DNA from: Synechococcus sp. CC9616
Lineage (GTDB): Bacteria; Cyanobacteriota; Cyanobacteriia; PCC-6307; Cyanobiaceae
Assembly (NCBI RefSeq): GCF_000515235.1
Contig: NZ_KI911558.1
Coordinates: forward strand, 525,490 to 589,489
Reading direction: 5' to 3'
Length of the DNA: 64,000 bases
Shown: one piece after another, positions 25,661 through 33,066 of the stretch
Numbering within the stretch: the stretch's first letter is position 1
Layout of the letters: every line of letters starts with the position of its first letter
The notes under the pieces: model-generated
Databases searched by the model: none
The model's input: only the letters and a program-made list of their open reading frames with translations
Told to the model about the DNA's origin: nothing
Made by a program: the position numbers and the translations under genes

Positions 25661-26803
25661 ATGTCTCTTCTGTCGTTTCGTTCCGTGTCTCGTCCCATGT
25701 TCCGTTCCCGCAGCCTGCTTCTGGCTCTGTTTTTGCTCCCTCTGGTCCATACACCAGCTGCTTTTGCCCACGGCAGCCACGGTGGAGGTGGTTCCGACGG
25801 CGTGGAAGAAGGGGAATTTGATTTCACGCCGATCGTCACAGTTGAGTGGCATGCCGGATTCGATAACAATCTTGAGGACAATCCAAGGCATGACGCCCTC
25901 GATGGTCTGCTTGGAGGTGTTTTTGAGTGGGGCCTCAGCAATGGTGGCAGCCTCACGATCGAGGCGGCGGTTGGTCCCGCTTTGGTGTGGGGTGAGGCGG
26001 AGCATTTTTACGGAAAGGTCCACGGTCACGGCGACCACGACGAGCATGGCCATGACGAGCATAGTGATGAGGATCATGACGATCATGCTGACGACGACCA
26101 CGAGGATCATGACGACCACGAGGATCATGATCATGATCATGATCATGCCGACCATGATGACCACGAGGATCATGTAGACGATGATCATGATGATCACGAC
26201 GACCATGATGATCACGACGACCACGAAGGTCACGACGATCATGGACATGGTCCGGCTGAATTCAAACGAGCTGATGTGCGCGGCCTCCTGAGCGTTCGTT
26301 ATGCCCCTAACGATCGACTCAGCTTCACGGTTGATTGGGCGCCCTATTACGTCACCCGTGATCAGGGTGAAGACATCGAGGGTTTAAAGAATGAAGTGGG
26401 TGCTGAGGTTCTCTGGGCCCTCGGCGATGGCGATGTTGACTTTGCACTCGGCGATGGCCTGGAGGATGTCGTCGATGGATTGTTCGTCCTCGTCAGACAT
26501 CGCCAGGGCTGGGAGTCAGATGGGACCTACATCGGCAACTACACCGATCCGCGCGTTGGCTTCGGATTCAACGTCAACGCAGTGAACGTGACCATGGACG
26601 CAGGTCCACGCTTTTACGTTCCAGGGAGTTATTCAGGGCTTGATCAGCGAACGGATTTCGCGGCTGAAGTTGGTCTTTCAGTTCCCATCGGTGACGTGAC
26701 GATGTTTGTGCACTGGCAGCCCACCTACTCCGGTACGGATGCGCCGGGCTGGGGAGTGGGCTGGCAACACCACGTTGGTACGGGTATGTCTTTCAGTTTC
26801 TGA
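25661..26803 (+). CDS. His/Asp-rich outer-membrane-type barrel protein, zinc-linked
   Basis: 380 residues from the ATG at 25661 (an ATG at 25697 also precedes the signal peptide). Signal peptide ends near TPAAFAHG. Residues 121-197 are almost only His, Asp and Glu, with 26 His in 77 residues, made of DHDDHED-like units. The rest consists of amphipathic strands with aromatic girdles (LTIEAAVGPALVWGE and FTVDWAPYYVTR), and the chain ends MSFSF with a terminal Phe, as in outer-membrane barrels. The gene is 19 bp behind znuA and shares its Zur-type promoter. Inferred role: binding or passing zinc through the outer membrane. A long antisense frame here is only the complement of the repeats. Confidence 0.75.
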   Translation: MSLLSFRSVSRPMFRSRSLLLALFLLPLVHTPAAFAHGSHGGGGSDGVEEGEFDFTPIVTVEWHAGFDNNLEDNPRHDALDGLLGGVFEWGLSNGGSLTIEAAVGPALVWGEAEHFYGKVHGHGDHDEHGHDEHSDEDHDDHADDDHEDHDDHEDHDHDHDHADHDDHEDHVDDDHDDHDDHDDHDDHEGHDDHGHGPAEFKRADVRGLLSVRYAPNDRLSFTVDWAPYYVTRDQGEDIEGLKNEVGAEVLWALGDGDVDFALGDGLEDVVDGLFVLVRHRQGWESDGTYIGNYTDPRVGFGFNVNAVNVTMDAGPRFYVPGSYSGLDQRTDFAAEVGLSVPIGDVTMFVHWQPTYSGTDAPGWGVGWQHHVGTGMSFSF

Positions 26804-26816
26804 TCGATAATGTTCA

Positions 26817-26840
26817 GCGGGATGACGAAAGTCATCCCGC
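26817..26840. terminator. Hairpin with GAAA tetraloop between convergent genes
   Basis: GCGGGATGAC (26817-26826) and GTCATCCCGC (26831-26840) form a perfect 10-bp stem around GAAA. It starts 14 bases after the stop of the barrel gene and covers the stop of the convergent 440-residue gene. No T tract on either side. It probably acts as a shared transcription end or mRNA-stabilising hairpin. Confidence 0.6.
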
Positions 26841-28154
26841 CATCAGCCACTGCGCTTCTTCGACGGCAATCGGCAAGACCTGATTCCAATCGAGAGTTTC
26901 CGCGTTGATGAGTCCAACCCGCCCATCGCTCAACTCGGGCTTGGTCAGGGTGATTAAAAGTTGACGACTCACGGGATCGAATTGCATCGGTGTACCCGAC
27001 TTCAACGTCCAAGGTGATAGAGGACGGCGCTTGAGAACCTTGCCGTCGCCGTCCAGCAACACGATTTCGTGCTCTCCCTTCTTTCCCTGCCAGCGTCCAA
27101 GCACGGCCCAGATCCGCTTTCCGCTTCCGTTGCAGGCCACCGCCAGCACCGCCTGATCACCCAATAACAACTCTTGTGGTGCGAGGCCAGGAATCACCAG
27201 TTCGATGGAGCGTCGGTAGTCCGGCCAGTGACGAATCAGAACGGCGCGGCCTGAAGCGGCGCAGAACGCTCCCAGTTCGCGGCTTCCCGGCAGCATCTGA
27301 GCGGGTTGCCCTGTCTCCGCGAGCGGTTGCAAAGCCAGGCCGTTGTAAGCCGGCACCACCAGCCCACCCCCGGCCGGCAGAAGTTGCAGGGGGCCGGACG
27401 CCAGAACATCGAGATCCCGGCGGCTTCCGTCCGAACGGATCAGTTGAATCTCTTCGCTGCCGGGGGTGAAGCCTCCTGTTTGCACGAGAAGGTCGCCGAT
27501 CAGATTGCTGCTGAGGTGCGCGAACAGCAGGTCCTTGTCCAGAAGTGGTTGTGGTTCTTCGGCCTGTGGAGGGATCAGATCGTCCCGCTGCTGCGCTACC
27601 GAGGCGGTGATGAGGCGTTGCATCCAGACCCGCTCCTGCCCTTCGCTGGTGCTGGTAACCATGGCGATTCCCTGGCCATTCCCCAATGGAACAATGTTCT
27701 GAATCCCCTCCCATACCGGGCTGATCGGTCGCCAGCGTTGATTGCGGTCCAACAACTGCAGCTGTTCCCCACCCTCAACAACACGGTTGACGAGCAGCCA
27801 TGGTCTTGGTTCCCACCACAGGGGACGAATTGGTAGGGACTGGCCGCGCCGATCCTGACCGCCGATCTGCAATTCAAGGGGGCCGGTAATCGGCGTTTCT
27901 GAATCCAGCACAAGACGCAGCGGATTCGTCTCCCCCAGCCATCGGTGGTTCAGTGGCGGCGTGAGACGACTGGCCACCTGCACGCTTTGCCGCTCCATCG
28001 GCCGGCTGAAGCTGAGGTCCAGCGCAGCATTGCCGGAATGGATCGGCTGGGGCAGTTGGTGGATCAAACGCGGTGGGCGCCTCAACATCAGCTGTTGCTG
28101 GCCGACAACGATGGCGACGGCTGACGTCAGCAGGATCCAGAGCAGACGTGTCAT
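26832..28154 (-). CDS. Secreted protein with Ig-like and propeller-like parts
   Basis: 440 residues: an N-terminal hydrophobic segment (LLWILLTSAVAIVVG), an early domain with LDLSFSRPM resembling the bacterial Ig-like Big_5/SbsA opening, then about 300 residues of repeated strand-turn pattern (VLLDGDGKVLKRR, QLIRSDGSRRDLDV) like a beta-propeller. No named family recognised. It overlaps the TIGR03943 gene by 4 bp, so it is the last gene of a DUF318-TIGR03943 operon and probably works with that membrane pair at the cell surface. Confidence 0.65.
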   Translation of the reverse strand: MTRLLWILLTSAVAIVVGQQQLMLRRPPRLIHQLPQPIHSGNAALDLSFSRPMERQSVQVASRLTPPLNHRWLGETNPLRLVLDSETPITGPLELQIGGQDRRGQSLPIRPLWWEPRPWLLVNRVVEGGEQLQLLDRNQRWRPISPVWEGIQNIVPLGNGQGIAMVTSTSEGQERVWMQRLITASVAQQRDDLIPPQAEEPQPLLDKDLLFAHLSSNLIGDLLVQTGGFTPGSEEIQLIRSDGSRRDLDVLASGPLQLLPAGGGLVVPAYNGLALQPLAETGQPAQMLPGSRELGAFCAASGRAVLIRHWPDYRRSIELVIPGLAPQELLLGDQAVLAVACNGSGKRIWAVLGRWQGKKGEHEIVLLDGDGKVLKRRPLSPWTLKSGTPMQFDPVSRQLLITLTKPELSDGRVGLINAETLDWNQVLPIAVEEAQWLMAG

Positions 28155-28810
28155 GGCTCCAGCGGTCGCTCGGGCCTGGGGATCGAGGTGATCGTCTCCG
28201 GCACGACCACCGCCGTGCGAACGCCTTGACGCGTCTCCACGGCCATGCGGCCCTGGATGGAAAGCCAGTCGTTGGTTTTGGGATTGGCGTCATCAGGCCA
28301 TGCCACCGGCAGGCCAGCGGGGGTGGCATCGGCGAGGCAACAGCGCACCGTGAGCCTGGCGATCTGAGGTGGTTCATCCTGACGTTTCAGCACAAAACCA
28401 CTGATGTTCACCGGATTGCCCTCCACCAGATCCGGGTCTGGTTGAGCGCGCAGCAGGCGCACCCATTCGGTGAGGGTGCGTTGCTCCGGTGGCAGCACAA
28501 AGGCGAGATCCGGTGGTTCCGGCAACCCCTCTGGACGGGTGGAAGCGAGATCGCTGAAGGATGGATTCGGTGGAATGGCCAGCACGAGCAGTGCCACCAC
28601 GGCCCCGGCCAGCCAGGTAAAGGGTGTGCGTTCCCGGCGTCCGATGCTGCGGTGAAACACCACGATGCCAGCGAGGATCAGGGCCACACCGGAGGCGCCG
28701 ACGAGACTGTGAAAGACGCCGCGCAGCAGCAGATCCAGTCGGCCGGAGTAAACGCTCCAGATCACGATCCAGCCCCAGAGCAGCAGCAGGACTCCGCGAT
28801 TCATTCCCAT
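28151..28810 (-). CDS. TIGR03943 (YcgQ-like) membrane protein
   Basis: 219 residues: N-terminal membrane segments (VLLLLWGWIVIWSVYSG, SLVGASGVALILAGIVVF, WLAGAVVALLVLAI), then a soluble beta domain with ISGFVLKR, LTVRCCLADATP and WLSIQGRM, which is the TIGR03943 layout. In Firmicutes such proteins pair with DUF318 permeases in Zur-controlled operons. It starts 7 bp after the DUF318 gene and overlaps the next gene by 4 bp. Confidence 0.82.
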   Translation of the reverse strand: MGMNRGVLLLLWGWIVIWSVYSGRLDLLLRGVFHSLVGASGVALILAGIVVFHRSIGRRERTPFTWLAGAVVALLVLAIPPNPSFSDLASTRPEGLPEPPDLAFVLPPEQRTLTEWVRLLRAQPDPDLVEGNPVNISGFVLKRQDEPPQIARLTVRCCLADATPAGLPVAWPDDANPKTNDWLSIQGRMAVETRQGVRTAVVVPETITSIPRPERPLEP

Positions 28811-28817
28811 CCCCCGC

Positions 28818-29780
28818 TTATAGCTGCCAAAGATTCACCCACTGGCCGATCAGCAAGACCCCCAGGCTGGCTGCGGTGGCGGTGATTGCGATGGCTTTCG
28901 GTGTAAGCAACACAGTGAACAGACCGGCCAGTTTCAGATCCACAACGGGGCCCAGCAGCAGAAAGGCCAGCAGCGCCCCCGGGGTGACCTGGGCAGCGAA
29001 CCCCAGCGCCAAAAAGGCATCCACGCTGGAGCACACCGACACCACGATCGCCAGCACCATCAGCGCCAGGATTGAGAGCGTTGGGGCACTGCCCACCGCC
29101 AGCAACCAGCTGCGGGGCAACCATGTCTGCACCAGGGCTGCGATGACACATCCGAGCACCAGGAGGGCCAGCAGGTCCAGAAATTCCCGACTGCTCTGAT
29201 CCACAACGCCCCCCAGCGACACCCGCTGGGGAGTTGTTGCGGCTTTGCTGTCCAGAGGTGTTCCGATCAGGCCACTCGATCGATCCAGCAGCCCCAGATT
29301 GCTGAGCGGCTGGCTCATCCGCCGTTCACTGAGCAAGGCTCGTTCCAGTAGTTGAGTTTCTGAAAGCTGCGTCAGCAGCAGGCTCAGCAGCACGGCGAGC
29401 AGGAAGGCACCGAATGGTCTGGCGAGCAACAGCCAGCGCTGATCGGGAAAGGCTGCCCAGGTACTGGCCAGCACAATCGGATTGAGAACGGGCGCTGCGA
29501 ACAGAAAACCGAAGGCTGTTCCCAACGGTGCACCACTGGCCAGGAGACGCCGTGCGACTGGAACGTTGCCGCATTCACAGGCAGGTAGAGCAAAGCCCAT
29601 CAAAGCTCCGGTGATTGGAGCCAAGACAGGGTTCTTCGGCAACCGGTCGATCCAGGCTCCCTGGGGCACCAACCAGCGAGCCAGTCCTGCGATCAGCACT
29701 CCAAGCAGCAGGAATGGAAGTGACTCCAGCAGCAAGCCCTGGAAGATGGCCCAGGCGGTGGCCAGTCGGTCGGTGTTCAA
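28818..29780 (-). CDS. DUF318 (YcgR-like) permease
   Basis: 320 residues with about eight membrane segments. Family marks: LLLESLPFLLLGVLIAG near the N-terminus, ALMGFALPACECGNVPVARRLL with its PxCxCG motif, FLFAAPVLNPIVLAS, and a second half with SVCSSVDAFLALGF. DUF318 permeases with TIGR03943 partners recur in zinc regulons. Here the operon is 5 kb from znuABC, but no Zur-like box was noticed upstream of this gene. The function (zinc movement or a zinc-sparing role) is inferred. Confidence 0.85.
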   Translation of the reverse strand: MNTDRLATAWAIFQGLLLESLPFLLLGVLIAGLARWLVPQGAWIDRLPKNPVLAPITGALMGFALPACECGNVPVARRLLASGAPLGTAFGFLFAAPVLNPIVLASTWAAFPDQRWLLLARPFGAFLLAVLLSLLLTQLSETQLLERALLSERRMSQPLSNLGLLDRSSGLIGTPLDSKAATTPQRVSLGGVVDQSSREFLDLLALLVLGCVIAALVQTWLPRSWLLAVGSAPTLSILALMVLAIVVSVCSSVDAFLALGFAAQVTPGALLAFLLLGPVVDLKLAGLFTVLLTPKAIAITATAASLGVLLIGQWVNLWQL

Positions 29781-29828
29781 AACAATCGAATGGCGTCAGG
29801 GGCGATGGTCTGGCATGGGGCTTATCGC

Positions 29829-29936
29829 ATGAAACGGTGGTTGCTCACCCTATTGATGGCCTGGGCGTTGCTCCTAAGTGGGGCGACGTCTCGGTCTCCA
29901 CAGAGCAAGCCCCGAAGTGATCAAGACAATGGATAG
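29829..29936 (+). pseudogene. Signal-peptide-like 35-codon relic ORF
   Basis: The frame reads MKRWLLTLLMAWALLLSGA followed by 16 polar residues and a TAG. It is a textbook signal peptide with no mature domain, and it runs into the 3' end of the convergent PepSY-like gene. It could be the 5' remnant of a deleted secreted-protein gene or a micro-protein; a chance ORF is also possible. Confidence 0.25.
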
Positions 29937-30128
29937 AACGCCAAGAACAATGGAATAGATGGGCTGCAAGTTGATCGGACCAAAGCGACCGGAGTGAATC
30001 TTCAGCAGCCAGAAGGCATCGATCCCCAGTTCTAGAAGCAGGCTGTAAAGCGACCCAGTTAGGGCCGTGATCAGCAGGGGTGCAGCCGCGATAGGCACGA
30101 TCAGCCTGTGAAGTTGGCGTGCCTTCAC
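29874..30128 (-). CDS. Small PepSY-type membrane protein
   Basis: 84 residues from the GTG at 30128, which overlaps the TGA of the DUF3721 gene (GTGA). The open frame to 30209 would overlap that gene by 85 bp and is not needed. Two membrane segments: LIVPIAAAPLLITALTGSLYSLL and IYSIVLGVLSIVLITSGLAL, ending in a basic tail. The first segment with ALTG resembles the PepSY-associated membrane helix. It has no periplasmic PepSY domain of its own. Part of the DUF411-DUF3721 group. Confidence 0.65.
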   Translation of the reverse strand: MKARQLHRLIVPIAAAPLLITALTGSLYSLLLELGIDAFWLLKIHSGRFGPINLQPIYSIVLGVLSIVLITSGLALWRPRRRPT

Positions 30129-30343
30129 TGACGTCTCAGAGCGCGATGGAGATCGGCTTCGTCCTGACAGGGCATCCACTTGCCGTTGTTTTCGTGGCTT
30201 CCCTTGCAATTGAGTTCTTTGGCACGGGCATCAGCTTCCGACTGAGTTGCAAACATGCCTTTGCCGTGGGCTTCGACGCGGTCTGGGGTCAGGCACAACA
30301 TTGCAAGAACAAAGAAGCGAAGGACGAATCCCATGGCCGGCAT
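30125..30343 (-). CDS. DUF3721 small secreted protein
   Basis: 72 residues (start 30343; an ATG three codons in at 30334 also fits). Signal peptide ending RVEAHGKG, then the DUF3721 pattern GMFATQSEADARAKELNC...NNGKWMPC. The two Cys residues probably form a disulfide or bind a metal. It is translationally coupled to the PepSY-type gene and lies 46 bp downstream of the DUF411 gene. Confidence 0.85.
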   Translation of the reverse strand: MPAMGFVLRFFVLAMLCLTPDRVEAHGKGMFATQSEADARAKELNCKGSHENNGKWMPCQDEADLHRALRRQ

Positions 30344-30389
30344 AGTTCTTACCCAACTTTAGAAACCTGGTGCTTGCGCTGCCGAGGAC

Positions 30390-30905
30390 TCATCGCAGCG
30401 TCAACCCCTGATACGAGTCGTAGATCGTTGGCGTTCCATTGGTTTGCAGCGCGATCACCTCATACCGATCGCCAGCCACGTTGGGGGCTTCCATCCCTGG
30501 AGATCCCAGAGGCATGCCGGGTACGGCAAGACCCGTGATCTCTGGCATCTCACGCAGGAGACGTTGCACGGATTGAACCGGCACGTGGCCCTCCAGGACA
30601 TATCCCTCAACAAAGGCTGTATGACAGGACGCCAGCTCTGGGGGCACTCCTTCGGCCTGTTTGAGGGTGTCCAGATTGTCCTTCACATGATCAATCACGT
30701 TGAATCCACTGGATGCCATGGCGTTGCCCCATTTGGTGCAACAGAGGCAACTTGCTTCTCTGTAGAGGTGTAGGTCTGGGCCAGAACCCTTCGGGTGGGG
30801 ATCGAGCGTTGCTGAACCACCATGGCTTCCGCCGTGGGACCAAGCGTTGGATGCCACAACAAGAATTCCGAGACAGGCCGTTAGAAAAAATCGGATCACA
30901 GACAT
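30390..30905 (-). CDS. DUF411 metal-binding protein, secreted
   Basis: 171 residues from the ATG at 30905 (an ATG five codons upstream is possible). Signal peptide ending SNAWSHGG, a short His/Gly segment (HGGSHGGS), then the DUF411 domain: YREASCLCCTKWGNAM with its CxCC motif, ELASCHTAFVEGYVLEGHVP, and PGMPLGSPGME. DUF411 proteins are periplasmic, bind copper or silver and often lie with copper-resistance genes. First gene of the DUF411-DUF3721-PepSY-like group. Confidence 0.88.
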   Translation of the reverse strand: MSVIRFFLTACLGILVVASNAWSHGGSHGGSATLDPHPKGSGPDLHLYREASCLCCTKWGNAMASSGFNVIDHVKDNLDTLKQAEGVPPELASCHTAFVEGYVLEGHVPVQSVQRLLREMPEITGLAVPGMPLGSPGMEAPNVAGDRYEVIALQTNGTPTIYDSYQGLTLR

Positions 30906-30968
30906 CTCGCACCTGTCCATCTTCTAGCTAGCCCGATCGGCAGGCTGACGCTGTGGTGACGTTGCTGG

Positions 30969-31643
30969 TCAGGCTGCGAACCGCTTCAGTTCCTTCAGAT
31001 CGGCAAGCTCATCACGCCACTCCTGCACCCATTGGTCCTGGCTGCGTTTGTAGAGATTTTGAAGCGCATTGACGGCTTTCTCCTGATAGTCGATACGAAG
31101 ATCGAGCAACGGAAAAGCAGAGGTTCCGCTCACTTGAACCGCCGCAGAGGTGGCTTGTTCTGAGCGGTGATCGCCCCCTGCATCCTCACCGGCCTGCAAG
31201 GCATGGATCAGGCGACGACCGAGTTTCCACTTTGGGTCACAACTGAAAAATGCCTGCTTCATGCAAAGCAGGATGTCGTTGTTCACCAGGCAGTTCCCGG
31301 CGATGGAGAGATCCTGCTCACAAAGGTGAGCAGCAGAGTCCATGCATGCTTCGCCCGTCCATCCCGTCGTGGCCCCTGTGGCATCGATCAGATGAAACTG
31401 ACGCCGATCACGGTCTGGGTCGTCGATCAACAAACTGTCGAGAACAGAGCGTGCATCAACGCCCTGCTCCAGGCGCTCAAGACCACAGATGCCGAGATAA
31501 GGATTTGTGTGCGCCTGTGTGGCGACAGCGCCAATACCGGAGCGGATGTGCGGAACAGTCGAACCAACAGCAAGATGAAAACTTGCGACTGCAACACCGA
31601 ACCGGCCGTTGCTTGGATCCCTGGCGATGATCGAAAAGGTCAC
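30969..31643 (-). CDS. DUF1028 (Ntn-hydrolase-like) protein
   Basis: 224 residues beginning MTFSIIARDP, the DUF1028 signature, followed by GRFGVAVASFHLAVGS and ATQAHTNPYLG. The family has an Ntn-hydrolase-like fold and unknown substrate; it is often found with amidohydrolases of pyrimidine or carbamoyl-amino-acid breakdown. Its start overlaps the stop of the M20 hydrolase gene (ATGA), so the two are coupled. Confidence 0.88.
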   Translation of the reverse strand: MTFSIIARDPSNGRFGVAVASFHLAVGSTVPHIRSGIGAVATQAHTNPYLGICGLERLEQGVDARSVLDSLLIDDPDRDRRQFHLIDATGATTGWTGEACMDSAAHLCEQDLSIAGNCLVNNDILLCMKQAFFSCDPKWKLGRRLIHALQAGEDAGGDHRSEQATSAAVQVSGTSAFPLLDLRIDYQEKAVNALQNLYKRSQDQWVQEWRDELADLKELKRFAA

Positions 31644-32923
31644 AGGGTTCGATCGAGCCGCAGAAGGGTGTCCAGCAGAACCTGCGTGCCTGCCTCGCAG
31701 TGAGACGCCTCGGTGAACTCCCCTGCGGAATGACTCAGGCCATCACGACTGGGGACGAAGATCATTCCCATTGGCCAACGGCGTCCGATTTCCTGGGCAT
31801 CGTGGCTGGCCCGACTGGGGAGCGACGAAGTCTTCAGTCCCAAAGCCCCGGCGGAGGCCGTAATGGCCTGTTTGACGGTTTGATCAGCAGGGGTGGGAGC
31901 GACGTCGAACTGGGGGTCGAGACGAATCGCACAGCCACTGCTTTCACCGATTCGCTCCAAGGCGTTCATCAGGGTGTTGGAGAGCTGGTCGAGTACGGAT
32001 GAATCAAGATCTCTCAGGTCCACGGTGAGCTGGACAGAACCGGGGACGACATTGGCGGCGTTGGGCCAAACCTGAAGTCGACCAACCGTCGCCACGGGAT
32101 CGCCTGGATGCTCAACGGCCATCTGTTCAACAGCCAGCACAACACGGGCTGCAGCGGCGAGTGCATCGAGTCGATCGTTCATCGGCGTGGTGCCCGCATG
32201 ATTGGCTTGCCCTTCGATCACAACGGTGAACCGCTTCTGACCAACCACACCGTCAACCGTGCCGATGACATCGCCTCGCTGTTCCAGGACGCCGCCCTGC
32301 TCCACGTGGAGCTCAACGAAAGCAGCGATCGCATCGTCAGAACGCCGTGCGGAGGCGAGATTGCTCCAGTCGCCTCCGATCATTGAGAGGTTGTCTTGGA
32401 TCGGCTTGCCGTTGCTGGTGACAAAGCTGCTGGGATCGCACGAAGCAGTTCCACTCATGCCTTTGCAGCCCACCATCGTGGACTCCTCATCAGCGAAGGC
32501 GATCACCTCGAATGGGTGTTGAAGTGAACGCCCCCTTCTGTGGAGGGTGCGGGCAATTTCAAGCCCGGCCAAAACGCCGAGAACACCGTCGTAACGGCCG
32601 CCTGTCGGCACCGTGTCGATGTGGGATCCGGTTACCAGGGCCGGCAACCCTGGGACGGCACCTTCCAAGCGACCAATCAGGTTGCCGGCGGTGTCGATCC
32701 GAACCTCGAGACCGGCATCCTTCATCCAGCCTGAAAGGAGAATCCTTGCTTCAACATCTTGTTCCGTGAACCCTCTGCGGCAGACACTCCCATCCGGGTT
32801 GGTGCCGATTGCTGCCATGCGATCGAGGCCTGCATTGAGGCGAACTCCATCAACCCGCAACAATTCTGTTTCAAGTGACTGATGCAGATCAGTTGGACGG
32901 GAAACAGAAAGCTGTGGCGACAA
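31640..32923 (-). CDS. M20 amidohydrolase: N-carbamoyl-L-amino-acid hydrolase / allantoate-type
   Basis: 427 residues. Metal-site motifs of the M20 amidase group: GSHIDTVPTGGRYDG, AFADEEST, ELHVEQGGVLE, the dimerisation-domain NHAGTTPM and the late SRASHDAQ. Such enzymes hydrolyse the carbamoyl group of N-carbamoyl amino acids, ureidoglycolate or allantoate with two divalent metals. The neighbouring carbamoyltransferase paralogue suggests a carbamoyl substrate. No urease or allantoinase lies in the window. Confidence 0.88.
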   Translation of the reverse strand: MSPQLSVSRPTDLHQSLETELLRVDGVRLNAGLDRMAAIGTNPDGSVCRRGFTEQDVEARILLSGWMKDAGLEVRIDTAGNLIGRLEGAVPGLPALVTGSHIDTVPTGGRYDGVLGVLAGLEIARTLHRRGRSLQHPFEVIAFADEESTMVGCKGMSGTASCDPSSFVTSNGKPIQDNLSMIGGDWSNLASARRSDDAIAAFVELHVEQGGVLEQRGDVIGTVDGVVGQKRFTVVIEGQANHAGTTPMNDRLDALAAAARVVLAVEQMAVEHPGDPVATVGRLQVWPNAANVVPGSVQLTVDLRDLDSSVLDQLSNTLMNALERIGESSGCAIRLDPQFDVAPTPADQTVKQAITASAGALGLKTSSLPSRASHDAQEIGRRWPMGMIFVPSRDGLSHSAGEFTEASHCEAGTQVLLDTLLRLDRTL

Positions 32924-33066
32924 CGAAAAAACTCATAAGTATTACTTACAAGATTCGCTGTAAAACCAATTCTCACCTGTAGCAGGAGTGACGGTTTTCG
33001 CTTCGACAGATGAATACTTCCTTAGAGGCTCCTGACGACTGCTGTCAGGTCAGACTGATGCTGAAT

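Noticed and set aside
25634-26248. 204-codon minus-strand ORF rich in Met, Ile and Val
   Set aside because: It is the complement of the His/Asp codon repeats of the barrel gene; the composition is an artefact.
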